Source: Planctomycetota bacterium (lineage in GTDB: Bacteria; Planctomycetota; UBA8742; SKZP01). Taken from it: DNA of 7,429 nt. Shown in pieces: positions 1 through 6,400 of the stretch. Made by a program: the position numbers and the translations under genes. Below the pieces are notes generated by a model. It was not told the origin of the DNA. It saw nothing but the letters and a program-made list of their open reading frames with translations, and did not search any database. Numbering within the stretch: position 1 is the stretch's first letter; every line of letters starts with the position of its first letter. Location of the stretch: positions 1-7,429 of the forward strand of contig SKZP01000450.1 in the NCBI GenBank assembly GCA_007127275.1, given 5' to 3'.

Positions 1-376
1 GTTGCCGAGCGCAAGTTCGCCGCCCGCAGCGGGCCCCACCCAGACACCGCCCGAGAAGCGTCGCGGCGCCGGCCGCCTCGTCGACCGCCGCACGGGGCGA
101 GTGCTTGAGCTTGCAAAGAATCCGACGCAAATCGGCCGCGTCCCCGGAAACGACATCTTGATTGCCATGCCGCTCGTTTCGAAGCGTCACGCCCGGATTC
201 AAATGGAAAACGGCCAGTTCATCGTCGAGGACCTCAACTCGTCGAACGGCACCTACGTAAACGGCGAACGAGTTGTAGAACCCACGCGCTTGCTGGACGG
301 CACCCGCCTGCAAATTGCCATAACGAGTCAGTACCCGAACGGAGCGAAAGAGTACACGTTCCGGCAGGAAGAGTGA
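1..376 (+). CDS. FHA-domain protein (5' end outside window)
   Basis: Only the C-terminal 124 or so residues are visible. The reading frame is open to the left edge, so the TTG at position 2 is probably not the true start. Counting from that codon, residues 1-24 are a Pro/Ala/Thr-rich linker and residues 25-122 form a forkhead-associated domain. All of its signature residues are present: GR at 45-46, SKRH at 60-63 and SNGTYVNG at 81-88. FHA domains bind phosphothreonine peptides, so the protein probably docks onto a Ser/Thr kinase or its substrates, and the kinase gene at 2421 is the obvious candidate. Its last 20 residues (ITSQYPNGAKEYTF) closely match the end of the next gene's FHA domain (ITRQFPQGAKVYVF), so the two are tandem paralogues. 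The missing N-terminus may therefore carry a STAS-like domain too. No transmembrane segment is visible. Confidence is high for the domain and low for the start. Confidence 0.9.
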   Translation, partial: LPSASSPPAAGPTQTPPEKRRGAGRLVDRRTGRVLELAKNPTQIGRVPGNDILIAMPLVSKRHARIQMENGQFIVEDLNSSNGTYVNGERVVEPTRLLDGTRLQIAITSQYPNGAKEYTFRQEE

Positions 377-532
377 GGCCACTCCGGTAAGACATGTCGA
401 GCGTAGGCCATGCGAGCGAAGAATGTAGAAGCGGCGCAAACAAGGCCGCAGTCGCATTGAGCGGCGGAGCCAACAACCACGAAGCCGGCCCAAGCACAAA
501 AGTCACCAGCCATTAGCCACCAGCCACGCACC

Positions 533-1483
533 ATGAGCACCACTACCGAACGGCCTGCATTCGAGCTTTTAGAAGGCTGCTTGGCGGTTGCCACGCAGTC
601 GGAGCAGGAGTTCCTGGAGGGGTTCGAAGAGTATTTTTGGGTGCTGATTCATTCGGAGTTCAAGGATCTGGTCGTTGATTTTTCCGCAAGCAAAGGGCTC
701 GACCTTACCGCCTACCAGATGGTCGCGCTCAACCTGTTCGAGATCAATCCGTCGAAGCGCCTCACGTTGCGCATTCCCGAGAAGTGGACGAAGTTTTTTT
801 CGCAAGCGATGCTGTACCGCAAGTTTGACGTCGAAGTGGTTCGCTTTCTCGGCCAGGACCGCGACGTTGCCGAGCAAGACGGGGAGGACGAGGAAGCCGA
901 CGAGTCGCAGGAACATTCGCAGCAGGTGACGGACTTGCTCTCACAACTCGAGCAGTTGCCGAGCGACTCCCAGGAAGCGGAAGTGGTCTCCGCCCAAGCT
1001 CGCGAAGCCATTGACAAGTTGCGGCACACGCCGTCCTCCGGCATGGCTCGGCCGAGTTCCCCGAGTCGCATGGCCTCCTCGGGCAAGGAGCGAATCCTTC
1101 AAGGCGAAGGAGGGGAATCGCCGGCGGCGTCGGAGGATGCGCTCAAGCGTACCGGAGAGGGAGAGTTGCAGGACGTGCGAAGCGGTGCCAAGTACCCCCT
1201 GCCGGCAGCCGACGAAAAACCGTTTCACATCGGCCGGGTTCCGGACAACGAGATGCAGGTCGCCTCACCGCTGATTTCGCGGCGGCATTGCGTGCTGCGC
1301 CGCCGCGGTGGGCGCTACGAGATCATGGACCTCGGCTCCGGCAACGGCACCTACGTCAACGGCAAGCGTCTGGAAGCGAACCAGGCAAAGACCATCTTCC
1401 ACGGCGACCGCATTGCGCTCGCCATCACGCGGCAGTTCCCGCAAGGGGCCAAGGTGTATGTCTTCCAGCAACAGGAAACGTAG
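533..1483 (+). CDS. STAS-like / FHA two-domain signalling protein
   Basis: 316 residues. Residues 8-105 look like a STAS/anti-sigma-antagonist fold: a first strand (FELLEGCLAVA), then DLVVDF, a helix (LTAYQMVALNLFE), a strand (RLTLRI) and a final helix and strand ending in FDVEVV. The usual phosphorylatable Ser-Ser-Gly after the D is not obvious, so classical SpoIIAA-type switching is doubtful. Residues 112-205 are an acidic, Ser/Gln-rich, probably disordered linker. Residues 210-313 are an FHA domain with all binding residues: GR at 234-235, SRRH at 249-252 and GNGTYVNG at 270-277. It should be a cytoplasmic phosphothreonine reader, probably working with the kinase encoded downstream. The ATG at 533 is the first usable start, but no good Shine-Dalgarno site precedes it. 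The gap to the upstream FHA gene is 156 bases. The FHA call is secure; the STAS assignment rests on the secondary-structure pattern only. Confidence 0.88.
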   Translation: MSTTTERPAFELLEGCLAVATQSEQEFLEGFEEYFWVLIHSEFKDLVVDFSASKGLDLTAYQMVALNLFEINPSKRLTLRIPEKWTKFFSQAMLYRKFDVEVVRFLGQDRDVAEQDGEDEEADESQEHSQQVTDLLSQLEQLPSDSQEAEVVSAQAREAIDKLRHTPSSGMARPSSPSRMASSGKERILQGEGGESPAASEDALKRTGEGELQDVRSGAKYPLPAADEKPFHIGRVPDNEMQVASPLISRRHCVLRRRGGRYEIMDLGSGNGTYVNGKRLEANQAKTIFHGDRIALAITRQFPQGAKVYVFQQQET

Positions 1484-1979
1484 CGCCGGTTTCGCAGTCA
1501 TGCTGACCGCAGTCACCCTCGCCGTTGTCGGTTCCGCGGTGCCGGCCACGCTCGCCTGCGGCTCCTCCCCCCGCCCGGCATCCCCCTCGCCCGGCGTGGA
1601 GCGTGCCCTGGAGCGTGGCCAGTCGCTGTACGACGCACAGCAATACGAAGCCGCAACCGAGGCTCTCATGCAGGCAATGGTCGAGGCCGAGGCGGAGGAC
1701 GACTTGTTCGGCCGCGCCGTGTGCTACATCGCCTTGACCCTTTGCCAGCTACGACTCGGCAACACGCAGGCGGCGGCGCGCATGCTCGGCGAGGCCTCCC
1801 GCATCAAGCCGCATCTTGAAGTCGAGCAACCCAACGTCGACGCAGCGCAGTTGCAGTTGCTCTTCGGCCGCTATCACGAAGCGCAAGCCGAACTTGCCAA
1901 GGCGCAAGGCAACGACGACGAGGCCGCCCGGCACCTGGATGCCGCCGAGCGATACTATACCCGCCGCGCCCGAGGCTAA
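1458..1979 (+). CDS. Predicted TPR-like lipoprotein
   Basis: 173 residues from the ATG at 1458, which overlaps the end of the STAS-FHA gene by 26 bases in another frame. That start has AAGG about 4 bases upstream and gives a textbook signal peptide: a basic n-region (SSSNRKR), a hydrophobic stretch at residues 10-30 and then TLAC-GSS with Cys34. The lipobox is imperfect (Thr at -3, Leu at -2), so lipidation is likely but not certain. The ATG at 1500 would remove the basic n-region and is less convincing. After a Pro/Ser-rich spacer (35-45), residues 47-165 are Ala-rich amphipathic helices with TPR-like spacing (ALERGQSLYDAQQYEAA, GRAVCYIALTLCQLRLGN, FGRYHEAQAEL). TPR proteins act as protein-interaction scaffolds. 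Overlap with the FHA gene implies translational coupling. It may be an envelope partner of the kinase/FHA pathway. No enzyme motif is visible. Confidence 0.75.
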   Translation: MSSSNRKRSAGFAVMLTAVTLAVVGSAVPATLACGSSPRPASPSPGVERALERGQSLYDAQQYEAATEALMQAMVEAEAEDDLFGRAVCYIALTLCQLRLGNTQAAARMLGEASRIKPHLEVEQPNVDAAQLQLLFGRYHEAQAELAKAQGNDDEAARHLDAAERYYTRRARG

Positions 1980-2016
1980 CCGACTTTGCCCACAGTTCCG
2001 GGTAGTTTAACCGCTA

Positions 2017-2338
2017 GTGGGTCTCCGGGCCCTCCCGAAGATGTTGGTTGCATCTCCAATTCGCGGGCGTCGCGGCCAAGCCCACGGACGTCGCCTGTGC
2101 GTCACACCAACCCTTTCGGGGTCAACGCAGGGGCGAAGCCCGAATGCTGGGTAGCCTTGACGGAAACGTCGAGCGCAGGGCGCAGGCCTTGCGAGGCGTA
2201 GCGCTGAACTACGCGGGTTCGCCTTGCAGGGCTTGCCCCCAGCTCGACTCAAAAACAACCCCTTACCGGCATTCGGACGAGCCCGTGGGCTTGGGTGCGA
2301 CCATGTAGACGTCGGAGATATACGGGCATTGAACCCAC
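2017..2338 (+). ncRNA. Candidate structured RNA of unknown class
   Basis: No credible ORF covers this stretch, but it folds strikingly on the plus strand. 2069-2087 pairs with 2283-2301: six pairs, one G-G mismatch (2075/2295), then twelve unbroken Watson-Crick pairs. Inside are a hairpin of 2093-2102 with 2125-2134 (one mismatch) topped by ACCC/GGGT, a GAAA-tetraloop hairpin at 2157-2172, a 6-bp hairpin at 2196-2214 with a 7-base loop, and 2146-2151 with 2238-2243, which makes a multiloop. Outside are a local hairpin AGATG/CATCT (2039-2055) and possible closing pairs 2017-2021/2334-2338 and 2022-2027/2313-2318. The GNRA loop and G-U pairs favour the plus strand. An intrinsic terminator follows directly. 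Signatures of RNase P RNA, tmRNA, SRP RNA and common riboswitches were looked for by eye and not found. It could be a stand-alone sRNA or a leader controlling the kinase gene. The ends are uncertain. No strong promoter was seen; TAGTTT at 2003-2008 is a weak -10 candidate. Confidence 0.55.
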
Positions 2339-2340
2339 GG

Positions 2341-2366
2341 AGGGAAACTGTTCGTTTCCTTTATTA
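2341..2366 (+). terminator. Intrinsic terminator before the kinase gene
   Basis: AGGGAAAC (2341-2348) pairs with GTTTCCTT (2354-2361) around a 5-base loop: eight pairs, one of them G-U. The T-rich run TTTATTA follows directly. The stem is moderate in GC, but the hairpin plus U-run layout is correct. It lies just after the candidate structured RNA and about 55 bases before the kinase ATG. It could therefore end that RNA, end the FHA-lipoprotein transcript, or act as an attenuator for the kinase. Confidence 0.6.
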
Positions 2367-2420
2367 GAAGCGAGCAGCCGGCTCGTCTGCCTTTGAAGCG
2401 CTACGGGGAGTTGGTTCGTT

Positions 2421-4151
2421 ATGGATCGTTTGGAACGGCTGCGGCTTTTCTTTCGGGCAACGGCGCGTAGCGCCATTGATCGCGAGATTGTGCCGAAGCA
2501 GGCGATGTTCATGGTCGACATGCTGCGCAACGTGCGGGCGGTGTACCGCGAGGCGGATGCGCGAACGCGGGCCTCGCTGCTCGAAGATGCGCGTAGCATC
2601 AGTGTCGAGGAGGGCGAGGAGCTTGCGCGCTCGGTGGTGGAGAGCCTTCGCAACGGCATGCCCGAGCCCATGGAACAAGAGGCCCGTGGCGCGCTGGCCC
2701 AGGCCGTGGCGGCGTTCCATCAAGTCGCCCTCGAGGTCGACTCGGCGGCGACGGTGACCCTGTTGGACGCGGTCATTGACGAAGCGACATTGCACGGCGA
2801 GCACCCCGCCGAGGCGGAGAAGCCGAGACATTCACCGGCGGCGCGCCACGACCGTACCCTGGACGTTACCGTCAGCGCGGCGGTGCTCGACACCACGATT
2901 GACTACGAGCCGCCCGAGGTGCCGGAAGAAGAGACCTTTGCCGAGCTTGTTCGGGTGTTGTACGAGCGCGGCTACACGTTGGGACACGTGCTCGGCGAAG
3001 GGGCCAGCGGTCGCGTCTACTTCGCGACGCATACTTCCGCCGGGACAGGGAACGTCGAGTCGTGCGCGGTGAAGATCGGCCGGCTGCCGCAACACCGGCG
3101 GCACCTGCAGCGGGAGACCGCGGCGCTGCAAGAGATTGAGCACCCCAACCTGGTTCGCTACCTCGACGACGGCGTGGTGGCCGACACCTTCTGGATTGCC
3201 ATGGAGTTCGGCGGCGCCTCCGTGGCGGATGTGCTGCAGAAGCATGGCGGGCCGTTGCCGTGGTCTGCGACGGTGCGCATCCTGCAACAGGTGCTGGAAG
3301 GTCTCGAAGCGCTGCATGATCACGGGATGCTGCACCGCGACCTTAAGCCGCGCAACATCCTCATGGATGAGACACAGCACGTCCGCCTCGTCGACTTCGG
3401 GCTCACCAAGAAGGCGCACGACCGCGACGACGACGGCGCGCACCCGGAAGTCAGCGCCAGTGTCGGCCTCGTCGGCACGCCGCGCTACATGAGCCCCGAG
3501 CAGATCCACGAGCAACCGCTCACCCCGGCAAGCGACGTTTGGTCCTTCGGTGTGACCGCATACGAGTTGTTCACCGGCACGCCGTTGTTTTCCGCGACCA
3601 ATCCCATGGCACTGGGCCACCAGATTGCGCAGCAGCCCATTGAGATTGAGAGCGAGGCGACGCCGCCGCCGGTGCGCGAGTTTCTCCAGGTCTGCCTGGA
3701 GCGCGACGTAGAGCGGCGTTTTGCGGACGCCACGGCCGCGCGACTCGAGTTCGAAAAGGTCGCCGAGACCTTCTTGCGCGCCAGCGAGTTGCGCGAAACC
3801 TTGGCCGAGCGGGCCACGACAGCAAGCGGGGCCGAACTCGTCGAGGTGGCCACGCGGATTGCGCAGCACGAAGAACGGGAGAACCCGGCGCAGCAAGCGT
3901 GCAACGCGTCGCAGGAGCCGGGCTCGCCCACCTACGACGTAATTCTCGAGCGCCCGGGCCAGGAGCGGGAGAACATGATCAAACTGGTGAGCAAGCTCGC
4001 CGACACGGAACCGGCGCAGGCCGCGGAATGGCTCGACACCACACCGGTGACCCTGCTGCGAGGCTGCAAAGGCAAGGAAGCCATGAAAGCGCAGAAAAAG
4101 CTCGCCGCAGCCGGCGCCGTCGCGACCATACAAAAGCACACAAAGCTGTAA
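2421..4151 (+). CDS. Ser/Thr protein kinase with bL12 C-terminal-like tail
   Basis: 576 residues. Residues 1-125 are a helical extension of unknown role, and 126-180 an acidic linker with threonines (VLDTTIDYEPP at 155-165). Residues 186-450 are a complete Hanks-type kinase domain: glycine loop GEGASG (192-197), ATP-site Lys218 (AVKIG), a likely alpha-C Glu232, catalytic HRDLKPRN (305-312), DFG (325-327), MSPE (357-360) and DVW (372-374). All catalytic residues are present, so it should be active. After a helical stretch, residues 505-571 align without gaps to the C-terminal domain of ribosomal protein bL12, sharing DVIL, G, IK-V, P, L, G and the final K-L-AGA. No transmembrane segment is seen, so it is probably cytoplasmic. 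GGGGAG lies 10 bases before the ATG. Likely partners are the two FHA proteins upstream; the autophosphorylated linker could be their docking site (inference). Confidence 0.95.
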   Translation: MDRLERLRLFFRATARSAIDREIVPKQAMFMVDMLRNVRAVYREADARTRASLLEDARSISVEEGEELARSVVESLRNGMPEPMEQEARGALAQAVAAFHQVALEVDSAATVTLLDAVIDEATLHGEHPAEAEKPRHSPAARHDRTLDVTVSAAVLDTTIDYEPPEVPEEETFAELVRVLYERGYTLGHVLGEGASGRVYFATHTSAGTGNVESCAVKIGRLPQHRRHLQRETAALQEIEHPNLVRYLDDGVVADTFWIAMEFGGASVADVLQKHGGPLPWSATVRILQQVLEGLEALHDHGMLHRDLKPRNILMDETQHVRLVDFGLTKKAHDRDDDGAHPEVSASVGLVGTPRYMSPEQIHEQPLTPASDVWSFGVTAYELFTGTPLFSATNPMALGHQIAQQPIEIESEATPPPVREFLQVCLERDVERRFADATAARLEFEKVAETFLRASELRETLAERATTASGAELVEVATRIAQHEERENPAQQACNASQEPGSPTYDVILERPGQERENMIKLVSKLADTEPAQAAEWLDTTPVTLLRGCKGKEAMKAQKKLAAAGAVATIQKHTKL

Positions 4152-4249
4152 GACCTAGTGCCGAAGTCAGCCCCCGCGGCGCACCCTTACGGGAACGCCC
4201 GTTGCCCTCGCCCCGCAGGGACGGCCGTGCGTTGTCGGGCGACGCGCTC

Positions 4250-5374
4250 TCACGGGGTGTAGCCCCAGCGCTCAATGTATGGCCCCCAGGTTGCCTCGAC
4301 GCGTTCGCGTTCCTCGTTCGAGAGAGTGTCGTAGGTATTCTTGCGGTAGCCGGCAATCCCCTTCAGGTAGGCCTCGACGGCGGGGCGCGCGGCGTCGAAA
4401 CCCGGCAAGCGCAACTGCGCGTATATGCGTTTCAGCTCCGCCAGCGGCTGTGCCTCGAGCGTTTCGTAGCGCACCTCGACGAACTGCTCGGCTGGCAACG
4501 TCTCGGCCTGCGCATCCAGCCGAGCCATCAACCGCACGTAACTCTCGAGCACGAACGGCTCCCATTGAATGTGCTCGTGGGACTGCAACGCAAGATCCGG
4601 CACAAGGCGCCGGTAGTAGTGAAGCGTGCTTCGAAAGACGTGGTAAGGGTTGCGGTAGATGTGGATGAACCTCGCCTCCGGCCAAATCTCGCGCAAGAGC
4701 GCAAGCCGTGCCGTATACACTGGGTTCTTCAAGAGAATCCGCCGGCCGCCTTCGAGCGTCGAAGCTTTGTGCAGCAGCAAGCGGTGCATATGCTTCCAGC
4801 GTTCGACGTCACGAGCTGTCACGCCGTCGAAGAAGACCCCGGCGTTGAAAATTTCGCGGAAGCGTCGCGGAAAGTAGAGCGCGTGAAACACGCTGAGCGG
4901 CTGCATGCTCGCGAGTGGAATCTCGTCCTCTTGCGGCGACTCCGGGGTCACGGCAACGCGGTCGACGTGGCGGTCCTGCGGCAGCGCCATTTCAAGAGCG
5001 GGGCGGAACCAACGCACCAGCGTGAGCAGATTGCACGGCAAGCCCGCGGCCAAGGGCGAAATGTGCCCGAACTGCGGGTCGCGGCCCATTAAGTTGTGCA
5101 GGTGCGTTGTGCCGCTACGCCAGTGCCCGACAATGAACACCGGAGCCGGCGCCGGCGACGTCTTGTGCAGCGCGGACGTGGCACGCAGCGCCTCCCACAA
5201 AGTCAGCGGCGAACGCAACGCGGCCGAGCCGAACATGGCCGCAGCCAACGGCCAGCGCTTCAGCGGCACGCCACCGTACCGCGTGAACGCACGTAGCAAC
5301 GTCGCGACACTCGCCCCCATCAAGGGGTGCGCCAACGTCGGCCCGAGCGCGTTCCCTTCCTTGGTTTTGGCCAC
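4250..5374 (-). CDS. Sulfotransferase family protein
   Basis: 374 residues from a GTG start. It probably transfers sulfate from PAPS to a hydroxyl or amine on a small molecule, lipid or glycan; the acceptor cannot be read from the sequence. The 5'-phosphosulfate loop is FIVGHWRSGTTHL (80-92). The 3'-phosphate motif is YRNPYHVFRST (240-250), with Arg241 and Ser249 as likely contacts. QEDEI (148-152) is an acidic motif common in bacterial members of the Sulfotransfer_3 type. The C-terminus (YRKNTYDTL ... WGPYIERWGYTP) is also typical of these bacterial enzymes, and the length fits. The GTG at 5374 is chosen because AAGGAG precedes it by 9 bases. A start at 5515 would overlap the upstream gene and add 47 residues of unlikely composition. 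A hydrophobic patch near 42-60 is too weak to call a membrane anchor. It lies 86 bases downstream of a membrane-protein gene in the same direction and converges on the kinase gene. Confidence 0.93.
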   Translation of the reverse strand: MAKTKEGNALGPTLAHPLMGASVATLLRAFTRYGGVPLKRWPLAAAMFGSAALRSPLTLWEALRATSALHKTSPAPAPVFIVGHWRSGTTHLHNLMGRDPQFGHISPLAAGLPCNLLTLVRWFRPALEMALPQDRHVDRVAVTPESPQEDEIPLASMQPLSVFHALYFPRRFREIFNAGVFFDGVTARDVERWKHMHRLLLHKASTLEGGRRILLKNPVYTARLALLREIWPEARFIHIYRNPYHVFRSTLHYYRRLVPDLALQSHEHIQWEPFVLESYVRLMARLDAQAETLPAEQFVEVRYETLEAQPLAELKRIYAQLRLPGFDAARPAVEAYLKGIAGYRKNTYDTLSNEERERVEATWGPYIERWGYTP

Positions 5375-5383
5375 GAACGGAGT

Positions 5384-5389
5384 CTCCTT
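5384..5389 (-). promoter_or_regulatory. Shine-Dalgarno site of the sulfotransferase gene
   Basis: On the minus strand AAGGAG lies 9 bases before the GTG at 5374. It decides the start: the longer frame from 5515 would run into the end of the upstream membrane-protein gene. Confidence 0.75.
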
Positions 5390-5460
5390 CGCCGCCGCGC
5401 GGATCCTTGTGTTGGCGGACGCATCCCCGCGGGCGGTGCATGCGGCCCAGCGTCGCAGAG

Positions 5461-6123
5461 TCAGTCGCCTTCCCGGATGGCCTTGCGGGCCTGCAAGATG
5501 ATCATGCCGTGCCAAAGCGTGACGACGAGACCGAAGAAGCCGTTCTCAACATGCGAGGCACGACTCTCCGGCGAGGCCATCAACAGGAAGTAGACGCCGG
5601 CGGCAATGATCACGCCCCAGAGAATCATGGTGTCGCGATTCAACGTGCTCGCGTCGAAGCGAGAGCCGACGCCGCGCAAGAAAAGCGCCCACACCCCGTA
5701 GGCCGCAACGACGAGCAACACCGCCAGCACGTACCAGCCACTGCCCGTCGGCGCAAACAACACCGCAACCGCGGCCGCGCCCGCCCAAAGCACGGCGGCA
5801 ATCAGCGCGACGACACGCACATCCCGCGCCGGCACCGAAAGCGCAAGCAGCACCCCGACGACGAACAGCCCCTGCGCCGCGCCGACGAGCCACGAAGCAT
5901 ACGTCCCCAGCAGTCCGTGCGCCATCGCGCCGGCGACGACAAGTCCGAGGCAGCCCAATGCCTGCACCCCCAAGGCCGCAAGCACGACGAGCAACCCCTG
6001 AAAGGAGCCTCGCCACACTTTCGGAACACCCCCCGACGAGGCAGCTTCAATCCCCTGCAACGTGATCTTCGGTCCACTGGCTTCGTTTCCCTGGACGTTG
6101 GACGTGGGACCGAGAATTTCCAT
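5461..6123 (-). CDS. Six-helix integral membrane protein, function unknown
   Basis: 220 residues. The first 40 are polar and probably cytoplasmic. Six hydrophobic segments follow at about 43-67, 75-97, 103-123, 129-149, 165-184 and 194-211, and the protein ends in a basic/acidic tail (QARKAIREGD). A polar loop at 150-164 and the motif SHVENGFFGLVVTLWHGMI (190-208), with two His and a Glu, are the only polar features in the membrane part. I do not recognise the family. No signal peptide or catalytic motif is evident. The ATG at 6123 has GAGG about 9 bases upstream. It is followed after 86 bases by the sulfotransferase in the same direction, so the two may be co-transcribed, and it might handle or export the sulfated product (inference). 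Confidence 0.8.
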   Translation of the reverse strand: MEILGPTSNVQGNEASGPKITLQGIEAASSGGVPKVWRGSFQGLLVVLAALGVQALGCLGLVVAGAMAHGLLGTYASWLVGAAQGLFVVGVLLALSVPARDVRVVALIAAVLWAGAAAVAVLFAPTGSGWYVLAVLLVVAAYGVWALFLRGVGSRFDASTLNRDTMILWGVIIAAGVYFLLMASPESRASHVENGFFGLVVTLWHGMIILQARKAIREGD

Positions 6124-6223
6124 TGCAAAGGACCTCGAACGGGACCGAATGGGAAGGGGAACGTGCCGTCAAGATAGTCGCCCACCACGTCGCATGCAAG
6201 GCCGCCGGGAAGGCACTCGTGCA

Positions 6224-6400
6224 GTCGGATCTTGCTGAAGCAAGAAGATTCGACGGAACCGCGCAGGTAAGGCGGGGCTCCGTGCCTGCCCAGTCCGTTC
6301 CGCGGCCGGAATACGAGGGCGTGCATTCATGCAGCACGCTGGCCGGTAGCCGACGAACCCTGTTTGACTGTTGTGCGCCAAGCGGGCACGGAGGTCCGTC
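6224..6400 (+). ncRNA. Candidate structured RNA domain in a gene-free stretch
   Basis: Two strong structures lie side by side. The first is a hairpin at 6224-6254: GTCGGATCTTGC, loop TGAA, then GCAAG, a 3-base bulge AAG and ATTCGAC, giving twelve pairs with one G-U. The second is a long helix, 6271-6289 with 6382-6400: six pairs, a G-G mismatch (6277/6394), then twelve pairs, three of the eighteen being G-U. Its 92-base interior holds GCGTGC/GCACGC. All the G-U pairs favour a plus-strand RNA, which would be divergent from the membrane-protein gene. The alternative local stems GGAAC/GTTCC and GCAGG/CCTGC compete with the long helix. No promoter or convincing terminator was found, so transcription is unproven; it could instead be a decayed element. 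Confidence 0.35.

Noticed and set aside
504..526. Direct repeat CACCAGCCA twice, just before the STAS-FHA start
   Set aside because: Only nine bases and two copies; too little to call an operator or a repeat family.
1980..2338. RNase P RNA, SRP RNA, 6S RNA or a common riboswitch in the gap before the kinase
   Set aside because: The diagnostic conserved segments of these classes were not found by eye on either strand. The shape of 6S (a simple rod of about 180 bases) also does not fit.
2832..4139. A 435-codon minus-strand open frame
   Set aside because: It lies wholly antisense to the kinase catalytic and tail regions and has no recognisable domain.
4189..4202. Hairpin ACGGG-AACG-CCCGT between the converging kinase and sulfotransferase genes
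   Set aside because: The stem is perfect but short, and neither strand has a U-run after it, so it was not called a terminator.
3899..5092. A 397-codon plus-strand open frame
   Set aside because: It is antisense to the sulfotransferase and overlaps the kinase end; high GC creates long empty frames. The two real genes have clear motifs.
5375..5515. Longer N-terminus for the sulfotransferase from an ATG at 5515
   Set aside because: It would overlap the upstream gene and has unlikely Arg/Ala-rich composition, whereas the GTG at 5374 has a strong ribosome site.
6144..6172. TTGACG on the minus strand as -35 for the membrane-protein gene
   Set aside because: At 17-18 bases spacing only TTCGGT or ATTCGG is available as a -10, which is too poor to call a promoter.
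6248..6256. ATTCGACGG resembling the conserved 5' region of tmRNA
   Set aside because: The G-rich acceptor strand that should precede it, the tag ORF and a matching T-arm/3' end are all missing. The bases instead belong to a local hairpin.
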